Shown: piece by piece, positions 46,396-56,657 of the stretch
Layout of the letters: every line of letters starts with the position of its first letter
Numbering within the stretch: position 1 is the first letter of the stretch
Position numbers and translations under genes: made by a program
Assembly (NCBI GenBank): GCA_014529385.2
Contig: CM043957.1
Location: 66,012,003 to 66,076,002 of the forward strand
DNA length: 64,000 bases
DNA from: Adiantum capillus-veneris
Lineage: Eukaryota > Streptophyta > Polypodiopsida > Polypodiales > Pteridaceae
Direction: 5' to 3'
The notes under the pieces: generated by a model
What the model was told of the DNA's origin: nothing
The model's database searches: none
What the model saw: only the letters and a program-made list of their open reading frames with translations

Positions 46396-47985
46396 TTTCA
46401 TAATAATCAATATCTAATTCTTCTTAATGATTTTCTCATGTTACACTGATCATTTAATATGGGGATGTGACAGGGGAGAAAAAGCTAGAATATTGGTTAA
46501 GCTAGCTGACCGGCCACAGTAGGGATCCAAAGAAGGTAAAATAGGGATCCAAAGGGGGGGCCATCTGCAAAAGATCTATGTGCAACAATGGGCTTAGAAG
46601 ACGCTAGGGTTCAGCCCATTAAGACTTCCAAAATGCTAAGGTTCCAAAATTCAAAGGTTGTGTCTAAAGGTCAAACATTAGGGGAATTGGACGCTTTGTG
46701 TGTGTCCCAAAAAGTCTTTGTCAAGCCCTACATAGGAGGGAGCGAGCCCAAGATGTAGGGGATGAGAGAGAAACACCCACACACACTCACAAGCTTCATT
46801 TGTACACAAGGGGAAAGAGGGACACATGTCAGCTCCCTAGGCCAGATGCCCACAAGGTGTACTCAAATCCTATTGGATGGCCATGGAAGTGGACCAATCA
46901 AAATTAGTCTAGAGTAAATCTAGTTTAATTAATTTAAAAATACTTAACAAAAGAACCAAAAAGAATTAATCTCTGTAGAAGACTATTGGACAGTCTCCCA
47001 AGGGGACCAATGAGCATTCAACAACCCAATGGCTTGCCTGATTCCTATTGGCCAAGAGGCAAAGGGGTCTAATGAGAGTTTAGTTGCATTTATTAATTAC
47101 CTAAAGCTCTCACAAAAGGAGAAAGGGGAACACATGTCAGAAGGCTATCAATTATGCTCCTTAATTTCCATTGGCTAGGCCTAGGGAGGTCCAATAGGGC
47201 TCCAGCATGAGCATTTAGCAAGGGGGGTCGACCAAGAGAGAGAGGGGGTATTTTTGCAAGGCATTATCACATACATACTCACACAATCTCATGTGTGAAG
47301 CAAAGAAGACTCAATTTCATTCTCAAGCTTTAATGGAAAGCTTACCAGCTACTTCAAGCTTGTGAGAAGGGATGCCTACACCAACAACTCTTGGCTTTGT
47401 GATGCAAATCCAACCAAGAGCCAAGATTCAATGCATGCTCATCTCCTCTACCATGATAATTACTAAGCTAAGCTATGCTAATATGAGTGATTATGTGAGG
47501 AGATATACATCTTTCTTGTAAGAATACTCCTTCTTCCTCTCAATCTACTCTCATACCCCGCTAGCTCTCACCATCTTCGAAAGTGTGTGAGGTCTTGGGT
47601 TTGAGACCGTGAGGGAATTGATGTTGTGTTTGATAAGTGTTTTTCTTAGTGCATGAAATTTCCATCCTCATTGCACTAGCTAGTATTGAAGGAACACAAA
47701 GAATTGTATTGTAAAATGTCTCTCTTGATGGGAGAAACCATAATACAAAGCCTTTTGGAGGGGGGACCGTCTCCATGCAAATCCGGTCCTTAACTATTGT
47801 CAATTGCCTAATTTATCTCTCTTTTGAAGTATTGTTCATGCTATCTAACTAGGTGCTATGCTTTTTGTTGCTCTCTCCACCCAAGCACTCTTGTTATTCT
47901 CATTAGGAAGCTATTCTAATGAAATGCTCACTATGTTCATGCTATTTTCCGTTACACACAAGTTACTAAACCATTAAATGTTACA
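46396..47985 (+). repeat. Element D 3' LTR (1.59 kb)
   Basis: Begins TTTCATAATAATC (TG changed to TT), preceded by the purine-rich aagagagaggtaa, and ends AAATGTTACA. It aligns with the 5' LTR without its 250-bp duplication. Short frames inside are not genes. Confidence 0.85.
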
Positions 47986-48111
47986 AATACTCTTGTTGAA
48001 CTTGTGGTGTTTCAAAGGGATTTTCCAAAGCTTTTTGTGTTCTTGCAGTGATCTTTCAATGCTCTTTGGTGACATCACTATAGAGGTGTTCTGGTTTGTT
48101 CGTTTCCCAAC

Positions 48112-49286
48112 AATGTTTTGGTTCCCGCCACCGAGAAATCGCTTCAAGTTACATTCAGTTTAAAGGTTTTGGAAGACATGGCGATTAGTTTTCTGGAGTT
48201 TAGTGGGAAATCAAATGAAAGTGCCAAAGGTTTCATTAAGAGAATAGAGTTTGCTTGCCTTCTTGCTGACAAACAAGACCAAGCGTTGGTGCTACGAATC
48301 TTCTACTTCCGTTTGAAGGGAGATGCTAGGAAATGGTTGGAAGGCTACAAAAAGGAGCTACAACCAGCCCAAACTCCTCAAGTTATGACTTATGAAATGG
48401 TAAGTCATACTTTTCTTACACATTTTCAACAGATGGAAGACCCACAAAAGGTATGGCAGTCTATTCAAGGCTTGGTATAGGGTGAAGGTCAGGCCATAGA
48501 AGACTTTGTGAAGGCATTCAATGTGCTATGAACAAAGTGATGTACATCTTTGGGGGCTAAAGTTTATCCATCAATGTTGAAGAAGGATAGTTTTCTTGAA
48601 AGTTTGAGGAGTATTCTACGCTTGAAGGTAGAGCTTAAGCAGCCAAGGACCTTTGAGAGGTAGTTAAAATTGCAAAGAATAAAGAGTGGAAAGCGAGTAT
48701 CTTCATCAACTTGGAATCAATGACGAGCTGTAGAGCAACCAAGGGTCCTCATCAAGGAGCCAGGTTATGATCAACAAGCTTCTCATTATGTGAATGCTTT
48801 TTACAAGGAGATGCAAGAGGTTGTAGGTCTCATGAAGAATCTTAGTGTGCATATGATGGGAGGTGGAAGAGGTCAAAGCTATGGATATGGACATGGCTAT
48901 ATATGGAAGCAATGAGTGTTTTACAGAGTGGTAGAGGAAGAGGCATGAATGGAGGAGGGGATATGTTTCAATGTTACAATTGTGGTGAATGGGGTCATAA
49001 AAGCCCTCAATGTGACAAGCCAAAGAAAATGAGTGGTGACATGTCTCCTCTTCCTTCACAGATTTCTTCTCGAGCTCAAGATTATGGTGTTGAGATTAAA
49101 GGGGAAGCAGGGCCAAGTGGTTCAACAATTGAAGAGAAGGGAAAAACAAAGGTGGTAAGCAGAACCCATTTGGAGAAGAGAGAGAATGATTTTGGAGCTA
49201 TGGTCATGCGTGTGGGTAAGAGAGTTACAAGAGATCATGACATGAGTGATGCAAGTCCCAACCATAAAAGAGGGAAACAGGTATAG
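48112..49286 (+). pseudogene. Element E gag and zinc knuckle (unit 2 and downstream)
   Basis: The frame from about 48118 reads SLQVTFSLKVLEDMAISFLEF, ALVLRIFYFRLKGDARKWLEG and FLTHFQQMEDPQKVWQSIQ, a retrotransposon gag domain, to a stop at 48478-48480. Decayed gag follows with more stops. A frame from 48903 carries the knuckle CYNCGEWGHKSPQC (CX2CX4HX4C) and a Lys/Asp-rich tail ending KRGKQV. Confidence 0.75.
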
Positions 49287-49384
49287 GAGGTAAAGACAAG
49301 AAGAAGACAAAACCCAAGAAACATTACAATGCATCCAATTTTTCTTTGAGATAAGGGAAACCAAATTATAGTTTACGAGCTGAT

Positions 49385-50170
49385 TTGGTGGGTAGAAATA
49401 CTGATGTTACCTTTGGGGAACTCATGGAGATGTTTCTTAAGTTAAAGAGGAAATGGAAGCATGTAGTCAACCCCATGAAGAAAGAGCGTGCAAGGCGTTC
49501 AGTGAGAGTCTTGTCTTTGGATAAGCTACCTGACATATGCACTACTATGGATGCATGTTATAAGAGGAAGTGTGTTCAAGAGGCTTATATTGATGGAGGT
49601 GCATAAGTATTTGTTATTACTCAAGTTTGTGTATCAAAGTTGGGACTCAACATGGTGAAGAATTCAGGTTTTTGCATAAATCTTACCAACCAATCAAGGG
49701 TGAGGTTCCTGGGAGTTATAAAGGACTTGGAGGTGGATGTATTTGATGTTAAAGTGCTGGTAACTTTCCATGTTATGCCCATGGGTATTGGTGCTTTTCC
49801 TCTCATCCTTGGAAGACCATGGTTACATTCAACCAAAGCTGTACAGGATTGGGGACATGGTACCATCACTCTCTACAATAGAAGGGGTGATAGAAGAGGT
49901 TTGATATGGCTAGCAAGAAATATTTGGACGCTGATTTTCATGAGAAAAAGCGATGAAGAAGAGTACTCAAGTGAAGAAGAAGACAATGGGGATGATGGAA
50001 GTGAAGTGGAAGATAGCCGCGATGGTGATCTAGATGTTTGCTCCTTGTTTCTTGAAGAAGATCATAATGAGAAACAAATATTTCTTTGTCTTATGGAGAA
50101 TGAGGATATCTCTAGTCCTTATGAGAAATTTCAAGAGATGATGCACCCCAAAGTTCAACCTAGGAGCTGA
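49385..50170 (+). pseudogene. Element E aspartic protease with one internal stop
   Basis: One frame with a single TAA at 49604-49606. Before it come RSVRVLSLDKLPDICTTMDACY and the active-site motif AYIDGGA; after it VFVITQVCVSKLGLNMV, the flap region, and FPLILGRPWLHSTKAVQDWG. An acidic tail (EEEYSSEEEDNGDDGSE) leads toward RT. The DGGA motif and the GRPWL-DW ending match the type of protease in element A, so E and A are probably related lineages (inference). Confidence 0.75.
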
Positions 50171-50419
50171 TACAAGGTATGTTGTCTCCTGACTTGACTA
50201 GTCATAAGAAGGGTGAGTATCTACATATAATACAAGAATTTCCCCATCTATTAATCACTTCTTATGATAAAATTAGAGGCTTCAAGGGAGAGGAAATTAA
50301 CATTCCAATAAAGGAAGAGCTCAACCCATGTGACAAAAGCTAAGAAGAATGGGACATGTACAACTTAATGCTTAAAGAAAGAAGTAGGCAAGCTTCTTGA
50401 AGCAGGTTTCATATGTCCT
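50171..50419 (+). pseudogene. Element E start of RT region, truncated
   Basis: Frameshifted remnants such as ISYDKIRGFKGEEINIPI-like text and KKEVGKLLEAGFICPC, the segment that precedes WVSPIVVTPKK in element A. The similarity ends at 50419, where an LTR-like start follows. Confidence 0.55.
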
Positions 50420-50703
50420 TGTTAGAAGCTGGACACACCCCACGCCATCTAACTACTCGGAGGACTATTATTTTTGTAATTATTCATTCATTAAGGAAAA
50501 CCCGATTTTTGAACTTGTAATTATTGGGACTTATAGAAGTTTTCAGATTCTATTCCAGTTTTGATAGTTAGATTGAGTAGATGGTTGATTTTGGAACTTT
50601 AGGGTTTGAGACATTGTAAGGTATATATACCACTTTTTGACCTTAATGAAAAACCTTTTGTCATTTTAAAAACAGGTTTGAAGTCTGTGAGTGAGCGTAC
50701 TGT

Positions 50704-50748
<45 letters not shown>

Positions 50749-51417
50749 TTAGCTTCATCTTGACGCTACGTGTGCTCCGGTGGTCGGAATCGAGTGCGGA
50801 GAAGTGCAGCGTGTTGCCCCCGACTAGAGCTACGCGCCGATACCAACATTGTGCACGTACAGTCCAGCTTTGTGAGCTCCTTCTACGAGATTCATTGGTT
50901 GTTTGGGTGAGCATACGTTGTCCAATTTTGCATTGCAGCATATCCACGCGTTCACACTGAGTAGAACTACACATTAGGAACTTTAGATTTCGGAAACGAA
51001 GACCTACAGATTTCGGCCAGACATCCTACGTGTTTTTGAACACGGTATTTTGGGTCCGGATTTTGGTTCATAGACCTTAGGGAGAGTGACCTATTGGTAT
51101 TAGTAGGGTCTCCTTCAAGTTCTATGGTGTTTCGAGATTGTTTGAGGGGTGTTCGGCTCTAGAAAGCGTTGTAGGAAGTTTCCTCTCTTGCACTCTTGAA
51201 GGCCGTGACTTAGAAAATTGGTAGAGACCTCTGTAGGAATTGGTTAGGAGTCGGTCAAGTGTAGGTTGACACCTTATGCTTTCTTCCACGCGCCTACGGG
51301 TCGAGTTTCGTCCTTAGCTGAGATTACATGTTAGGTGAGTTCTCACTGTACAAAAAGGTTTTCATGGCTATGCCAAAGCTCTCTATATTTTAATTTTGTG
51401 ATGTTTCAAGCTTAAGT
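50420..51417 (+). other. LTR-like non-coding sequence with TATA box and (GA)n
   Basis: Begins TGTTAGAAGCTGGACACACC exactly where element E stops. A TATA box, ggtatatatacc, lies near 50620, and a (GA)n run of about 38 bp at 50709-50746. The stretch beyond is of mixed composition with no gene. No partner LTR, polypurine tract or target duplication was found, so solo LTR, truncated element or CACTA-flanking DNA all remain open. Confidence 0.4.
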
Positions 51418-52045
51418 TACTCGGGCAATCACGCAGGTCCGAAATGTGGTCCTCGACTTGGCTTCCGCTGCTTTGAGCATTTGAGCAAGACAGTTTACGA
51501 GGAGCATGGTAGATTTTTGCCTAAAGAACATGAGCTACATGGACCAAACATATGCAAACATGACATGCATCCACTGAAAGTAAGCGATTGGAAAAACATG
51601 TGGCTTGAGAGGGGAGATTGGATGCCACCTAGAATGAAAAGACTTTCTATTTTCCATGAACTCCCGTACTGGAGTGACCTACTGATTAATCGTTTGCTCA
51701 ACCCAATGCACATATTCAAGAATTGGTGGAGATCATATGGAAAACCATCACTAGAAAAAGGGAGAGCAAGGCCCAAAGAGATGACCTACAGGCTCTGGGG
51801 CGAATGCCAAAGATGTGGCCTTGACTTAAACCCAATGGAAAGTTTGGTATACGAAAAGGTCCATGGGTTCTGAGTCATGCAAAAGAGCAACAAGTGAAGA
51901 AGATCATATCTTCATTCAAGACTCCCACAGGGTGCATGCAAAGTTTGAAAACGGCTTTTACAAGAGATGACAATCTCAATGGACTTAAGTCCCACGATTG
52001 GCACAAATTTTTACAGTTCATCTTACCAATTGCCATAAATCGTTC
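51418..52045 (+). pseudogene. CACTA (En/Spm) tnp2-type transposase, C-terminal half, inverted
   Basis: Plus-strand translation gives GPKCGPRLGFRCFEHLSKTVYEEHGRFLP, then FHELPYWSDLLINRLLNPMHIFKNW. After a stop near 51871 and a frame change, KKIISSFKTPTGCMQSLKTAFT and LNGLKSHDWHKFLQFILPIAINR follow. These are the conserved blocks of plant tnp2 transposases in correct order (known: LPYW-x-L, LDVMHIEKN, LKSHDCH). In the third block Asp is Asn and Glu is Phe (NPMHIFKN), so a presumed catalytic position is lost. It stops abruptly at about 52045, facing the N-half on the other strand. Confidence 0.8.
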
Positions 52046-52049
52046 GATT

Positions 52050-53352
52050 GGTTGGGACGTATCAACCACATCGATTCCTGTCCACGAGATTTGGAGCTCT
52101 TCTATAAGTGGTGCCAGATAGACGTCCATGTTCTTTGCTTTGTACTTTCTTGGGATGATCAATGACAACAGTAGATGGCCCTTCTTGATAGCGATCCATG
52201 GTGGAAGATTATAATTAACCAAACAAATAGGCCACGTGCTCCATGACGAACTCTGTAATCGTAATGGGCTTACTCCGTCCATTTCCAGACCAAAGCAGAT
52301 ACATTGAGGCTTGTTCTTAAATGTAGGCCAGCTTTCCTCTATGTGCTTCCATGCACGAGAGTTAGCAGGTACCCGCGTCACATCATGTGTCAATCTATTA
52401 TTTGAGTGCCATGTCATCAAAGCGGCTATGTACTTGCACATAAGCATGCTCTTTATTCTTGGAATGATAGGAAAGTGTCAAAGGACCTTTGCAGGGATAC
52501 ATTGTCCTTGTGTATCCTCCATGTACCTGTTTGATCCACAAGTGGGACAATGTTCTAAGTTTGCATACTCATTGCGAGAGAGTATACAATCATTAGGACA
52601 TGCATGTATTTTGTGATAATCCATGCCCAAATTAGTAAAAGAAAATTTAGCGGTTGGACGGGTAGGGGGCGTTGATTCCCTTCTAGCAAGATTTGCTCAT
52701 TGAGAAACCTGTCGTTACTTGAACAAGTCAGCCCTTTGATCACTTTATATGAACTGTAATTTTCACTTTATCATGCTTAGGATACAATGTATCTACCTGA
52801 AAAGCTTTGTGACTCAGGCGTCAGACCAACCGTACACAAACTGCAAATTAAGCATTGCCAACACGATACGGAGAACTAAGATTTTTGCACCAGTGTAGAG
52901 CGGCATGCGTGCAAGACTTTTCATCATCTCATCCTCTTTATTGTTGCTATCATGCCGTTGATATGAACGGGATGGCTGAGGTTGGTCCACAGTACTGCGT
53001 TCAATGTTGTCACCTTCTATGTTGGAATCCATGTCAAAGAACGCATCCAACATCTACTCCATCTCTACTTGTTGAAATGCTACATCAGGTATTAGTTGGG
53101 AGGACTCAGTCGATGGCTGCTCGTTTGAAAATATTCTTCCCTGGGATGAAGTTGGAGCAATATCTACTTGTGGATTTTGACCTTCAATCTCTAGACCATG
53201 AGATCGATAACGGGGGTCTTGTAGTTGCTCTATTGGAAAGAGACTGTGATTGCGTATGTGTTGGTCACAGATTTTTTGTTTTTGAAAGGTCTGATTCTTG
53301 CAATGATCACAAGGATACGCCATCCTATCGTCCATACTTTATCTACCAGTGA
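52050..53352 (-). pseudogene. CACTA (En/Spm) tnp2-type transposase, N-terminal half
   Basis: On the minus strand, from 53335: MDDRMAYPCDHCKNQTFQ (Cys-x2-Cys zinc-like start), acidic linker, LARMPLYTGAKILVLRIVLAMLNL and YGWSDA. After stops and a gap come THDVTRVPANSRAWKHIEESWP, CFGLEMDGVSPL, WPICLVNYNLPPWIAIKKGH and NMDVYLAPLIEELQISWTGIDVVDTS. This is the N-terminal and central part of tnp2, collinear, with several stops. The similarity ends at about 52053, within ten bases of the end of the inverted C-half. Confidence 0.8.
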
Positions 53353-53759
53353 TGCAACAAATAATTAAAACACTCTAGTTGTTATAACTATACACTACTA
53401 CGTACATGACAACCTCACATTCTCTAGCCAGGACCGATCCTCATACAGGTGCATGGAGATTAGGACCACAGGATAATAATCTCTTCTTTATTGCTCAATG
53501 ACTATATGTTAAGGTTCTTGAAGTCTGTGTGCACTTTTGAAGTGCGATTGCGTTTTTTCTACTATTTGCTGCTAGCTCTAACAACCTCACATGCATTCTC
53601 TCGCCATGCCCGATCCCCGCACACCTCAGTTTAGAGGTGCACGGAGATTAAGACCACAGGGTAATAATCTCGTCTTTATTGTTCAATGATTATAAATTAA
53701 GGTTCTTAAAGTCTACGTGCACTTTTGAAGTCCGAGTGCGTTTTTTCTACTATTAATTT
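53353..53759. repeat. Two ~170-bp direct repeats upstream of the CACTA transposase
   Basis: Units near 53408-53575 and 53579-53750 share acaacctcacat, ggtgcacggagattaagaccacag, aataatctc and cttttgaagt. A partial third stands at 53880-53930 (gtccgtttgtgttttttctactattaat). They may be subterminal repeats of the CACTA element; no terminal CACTA inverted repeat was found. Confidence 0.6.
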
Positions 53760-53965
53760 ATCGCACCTAACCTATAACCTAAACCTAACCTACCTTAATG
53801 TAACTTAACTTATAACCTAAACCTAACCTAACCAAAGTCCGTTTGTATTTTTAGAAGTACACGAGTCATCTTTGAAGTCCGTTTGTGTTTTTTCTACTAT
53901 TAATCTGTTACTAGCTCTAAGCTAACCTATAATCTCACCCAACCTATAACCTAAACCTAACCTAA
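53760..53965. repeat. CCTAA-rich repeats, left of the palindrome array
   Basis: Runs of aacctaaacctaacct and ttataacctaaac, a degenerate 5-7-bp CCTAA/CCTAAA pattern in two blocks. Confidence 0.7.
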
Positions 53966-53974
53966 AAATAACAA

Positions 53975-55325
53975 AATGGTGAGGTGTTTGGAAAAACGAC
54001 AAGCCATACAGCTTGCTCACAATGCATATGCGATGTCAGCAAGCTCTATGGCTTGCCAGTTTGCCAATTAGGGTTGCGAAGCGATTTTAGAGCCTGAAAA
54101 CCACTCGCAGACATATAGACAACACAAATTATGGTGAACCGTTGGCAATATGGCAATCCATAGAGCTTGCCCACAATGCATATGTATGCCTTGTGGGCAA
54201 GATTTATGGCTTGCAGTATTGCCAAACAGATCGCCATTGTGTTGTTTTTAGGGACACGAGGCAATTTTAGCGCTTGAAAATCGCTCGCAAACATATAGAT
54301 AACATAATGGCAAGTCTTTGGCATTACGGCAAGCCATAGAGCTTGCCCACAATACATATGCATTTTGTGCAAGCTCTATGGCTTTTCGTTTTGCCAAATA
54401 GATCTTCATTGTGTTGTTTTTAGGGCCGCGAGGCAACTTTAAATCTTGAAAATTTCTCGTGGACATATAGATAACACAATGGCTAGCCTTTTGGAAATAG
54501 GGCAAACCATAGAGCTTGCACACAATGAATATGCATTGTGAAAAAACTCTATGGCTTGTCGTATTGCCAAATAACTTGCCATTGTGTTGTTTTTAGGGCT
54601 GCTTAGCTACTTTAGGACTTGAAAACCTCTTGCGGACATAAGAACAACACAATGGCAAGTTGTTGGCAATATGGCAAGCCATAGAGCTTGCCCTCAATGC
54701 ATATGCCTTGTGGGAAAGCTTTATGGCTTGCCGTATTGCCAAATGGATCGCCATTGTGTTGTTTTTAGGGACACAAGTCAATTTTAGCGCTTAAAAATCG
54801 CTCGCAAACATATAGACAACACAATGGAGAGCCGTTTGGCAATACGGTATTCCATAAAGCTTGCCCACAATACATATGCATTCTAAGCAAGATATATGGC
54901 TTGCCGTATTGCCAAAAGGCTCTCCATTGTGTTGTTTTTAGGGCCACTTAGCTATTTTAGGATTTGAAAAGCGCTTGCAGACATTTAGAAAAAACAATGG
55001 TGAGCCGTTTGGCAATACGGCAAGCCATAGAGCTTTCCCACAACGCATATGCATTGTGAGAAAGCTCTATGGCTTGCCGTATTTCCAAACAGCTTGCCAT
55101 TGTGTTATTTTCAGTGTCGCTTAGCTATTTTAGGACCTGAAAACCGCTCACGGACATATAAACAACACAATGGCGAGCCGTTAGCAATACAGAAAGCCAT
55201 AGAGCTTGCCCACAATGCATATGCGTTGTGGATAAGCTTTATGGCTTGCTATATTGATGAACGGATCGCCATTGTGTTTTTTTTTAATATGCGTTGTGGG
55301 TAAGCTCAATGGCTTGTCGTATTGC
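53975..55325. repeat. ~172-bp tandem array, each unit a large palindrome
   Basis: Eight units plus a half unit, with centres near 54025, 54175, 54355, 54525, 54700, 54870, 55045 and 55220. Each reads GGCAATACGGCAAGCCATAG, AGCTTGCCCACAATGCAT and then its inverse to GCCTTGCCGTATTGCC-like text, so arms of 45-60 bp meet at an ATGCATATGCAT-like centre. The spacer holds cattgtgttgtttttaggg and gacatatagacaacacaatgg, themselves partly inverse to each other. Apparent frames rich in ALWLA/NNTMA are products of the array. Confidence 0.85.
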
Positions 55326-55575
55326 CTGTACCTTAAACTAACTTAGCTTAATGTAGCTTAACCTAACCTAACCTAGCTTAACTTAACCTAACCTAACGTA
55401 TAAGATAACCTAATCTAACCTAGCCTAACGTAGCTTTTAACCTAACCTAGCCTAAGCTAACCTAACGTAGCTTAACTTAACCTAACCTAGCGTATAAGAT
55501 AACCTAACATGTAACTTAATCAAACGTATAAGATAACCTAACCTAACCTAACTTAACTAAACTTAACCTAAAACA
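55326..55575. repeat. CCTAA-rich repeats, right of the palindrome array
   Basis: About 250 bp of cctaacctaacctagcttaac-type text with a longer recurring phrase, cgtataagataacctaa, three times (near 55397, 55489 and 55524). The complement is a TTAGG-like degenerate pentamer. Confidence 0.8.
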
Positions 55576-56583
55576 TAAACAAAATTTCTTCTAAACAAGG
55601 ATTTTTCATAAACCAAACCAAAAAAATTCATAATTCAAAATGAAATTTCACATCACAAACCATAATTTCTTTTAAAGCATTCAAAGTTTAAAGCATGAAA
55701 TTTTCTTGTATTAATATACAAATTAATTTAAATAAATTTAATATGCATTTAGAGGTTCGAGCACTTACATTCGTCCTATTTGAGTAATAAAAGAAGTTGC
55801 AAAGGTCCTGGAACCTTCAATTTTCTTTTATTAATATACAATTAATTTAAATAAATCTAATATGCATTTTGTTGGAATTAGGGTTGCAGAGAAACACACA
55901 CAGCTTGGAGAAGACGAAGGAAGCTCAAGGCACACAATAGAGAGTGTGTTACCCAAAGGGCTTCTAACTTACACTCGAATGTTTGAAAGTCACCCTCCAA
56001 GCTTTGCTTTAAACTGTCTAGCTTCCGCTTTACCTCATCTAGCTGCCCATCTGCAACAAATCTCCTTCAAAAAGCCGCCTCTAGGGCATCACAATCTGCC
56101 TTTTCTTGCTATCGAAGCTTTGCTTTACCACGAACCAAGAGCGGGAACACCTGTACTGCACCCTCTTCTCTCCATAAACCGCTTTCTAACACGAACAATC
56201 CATAGTCTTGAATCCAAGTTTCCGCATCTTCAACCCCAGTGAAAATGGGAAATCCGGTCCAAGCCATCACTAGCAGCACCTGCTCTTCAAAGGCCGCACC
56301 TTTGGCATCACAAAAATCACTGCTTCGACTTCAACTAGGAGCATCAACATACTCCTCTATGGGGGCACCAGAAGATGGAGAGGGGGAATGGGGGAACACG
56401 CCCTACACAAACACAAGGGCCTCTCTATAGCTCAGGGTATTCACAGCACCCCTATCTTCTCGGAAAGCACCTTCAAACACACAACTCACACCAGCAGACC
56501 ACCGCCTGCTCAATTTCCACTACTCACACACTCCCCAAAACCACCACACGACGCACACTTGTTGCCACGGTCAGTCTCCACCC

Positions 56584-56657
<74 letters not shown>

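Larger units (their letters stand above)
39440..47985 (+). mobile_element. Element D: full-length chromovirus-like Ty3/gypsy element, plus strand, same family as C
   Basis: LTRs 39440-41259 and 46396-47985 frame gag, protease, RT, RNase H and integrase. Target duplication actac (39435-39439) against aatac (47986-47990), one mismatch; the empty site is in element E unit 1. The coding region carries at least six frameshifts or stops (41630-46395). It is homologous to element C throughout but more decayed. Confidence 0.9.
37670..50419 (+). mobile_element. Element E: gypsy-type element, tandemly duplicated gag region, split by element D
   Basis: Element E consists of unit 1 (37670-38912), unit 2 (38913-39439 continuing at 47986-48720), then the rest of gag, knuckle, protease and the start of the RT region up to 50419. 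Both units start at tgtacaaacttaaaaaag and unit 1 ends at cttggaatcaatg, the same word that in unit 2 continues into downstream gag. So a ~1243-bp stretch was duplicated head to tail. RT and integrase are missing on the right. Confidence 0.75.

Noticed and set aside
52855-53352. 165-residue plus-strand frame
   Set aside because: Antisense to the tnp2 N-terminal half, whose minus-strand blocks match the known family.
54046-54947. Series of minus-strand frames with ALWLA, NNTMA and YVCERF motifs
   Set aside because: They repeat with the 172-bp palindrome unit and change frame between units; a by-product of the array and not a protein family.
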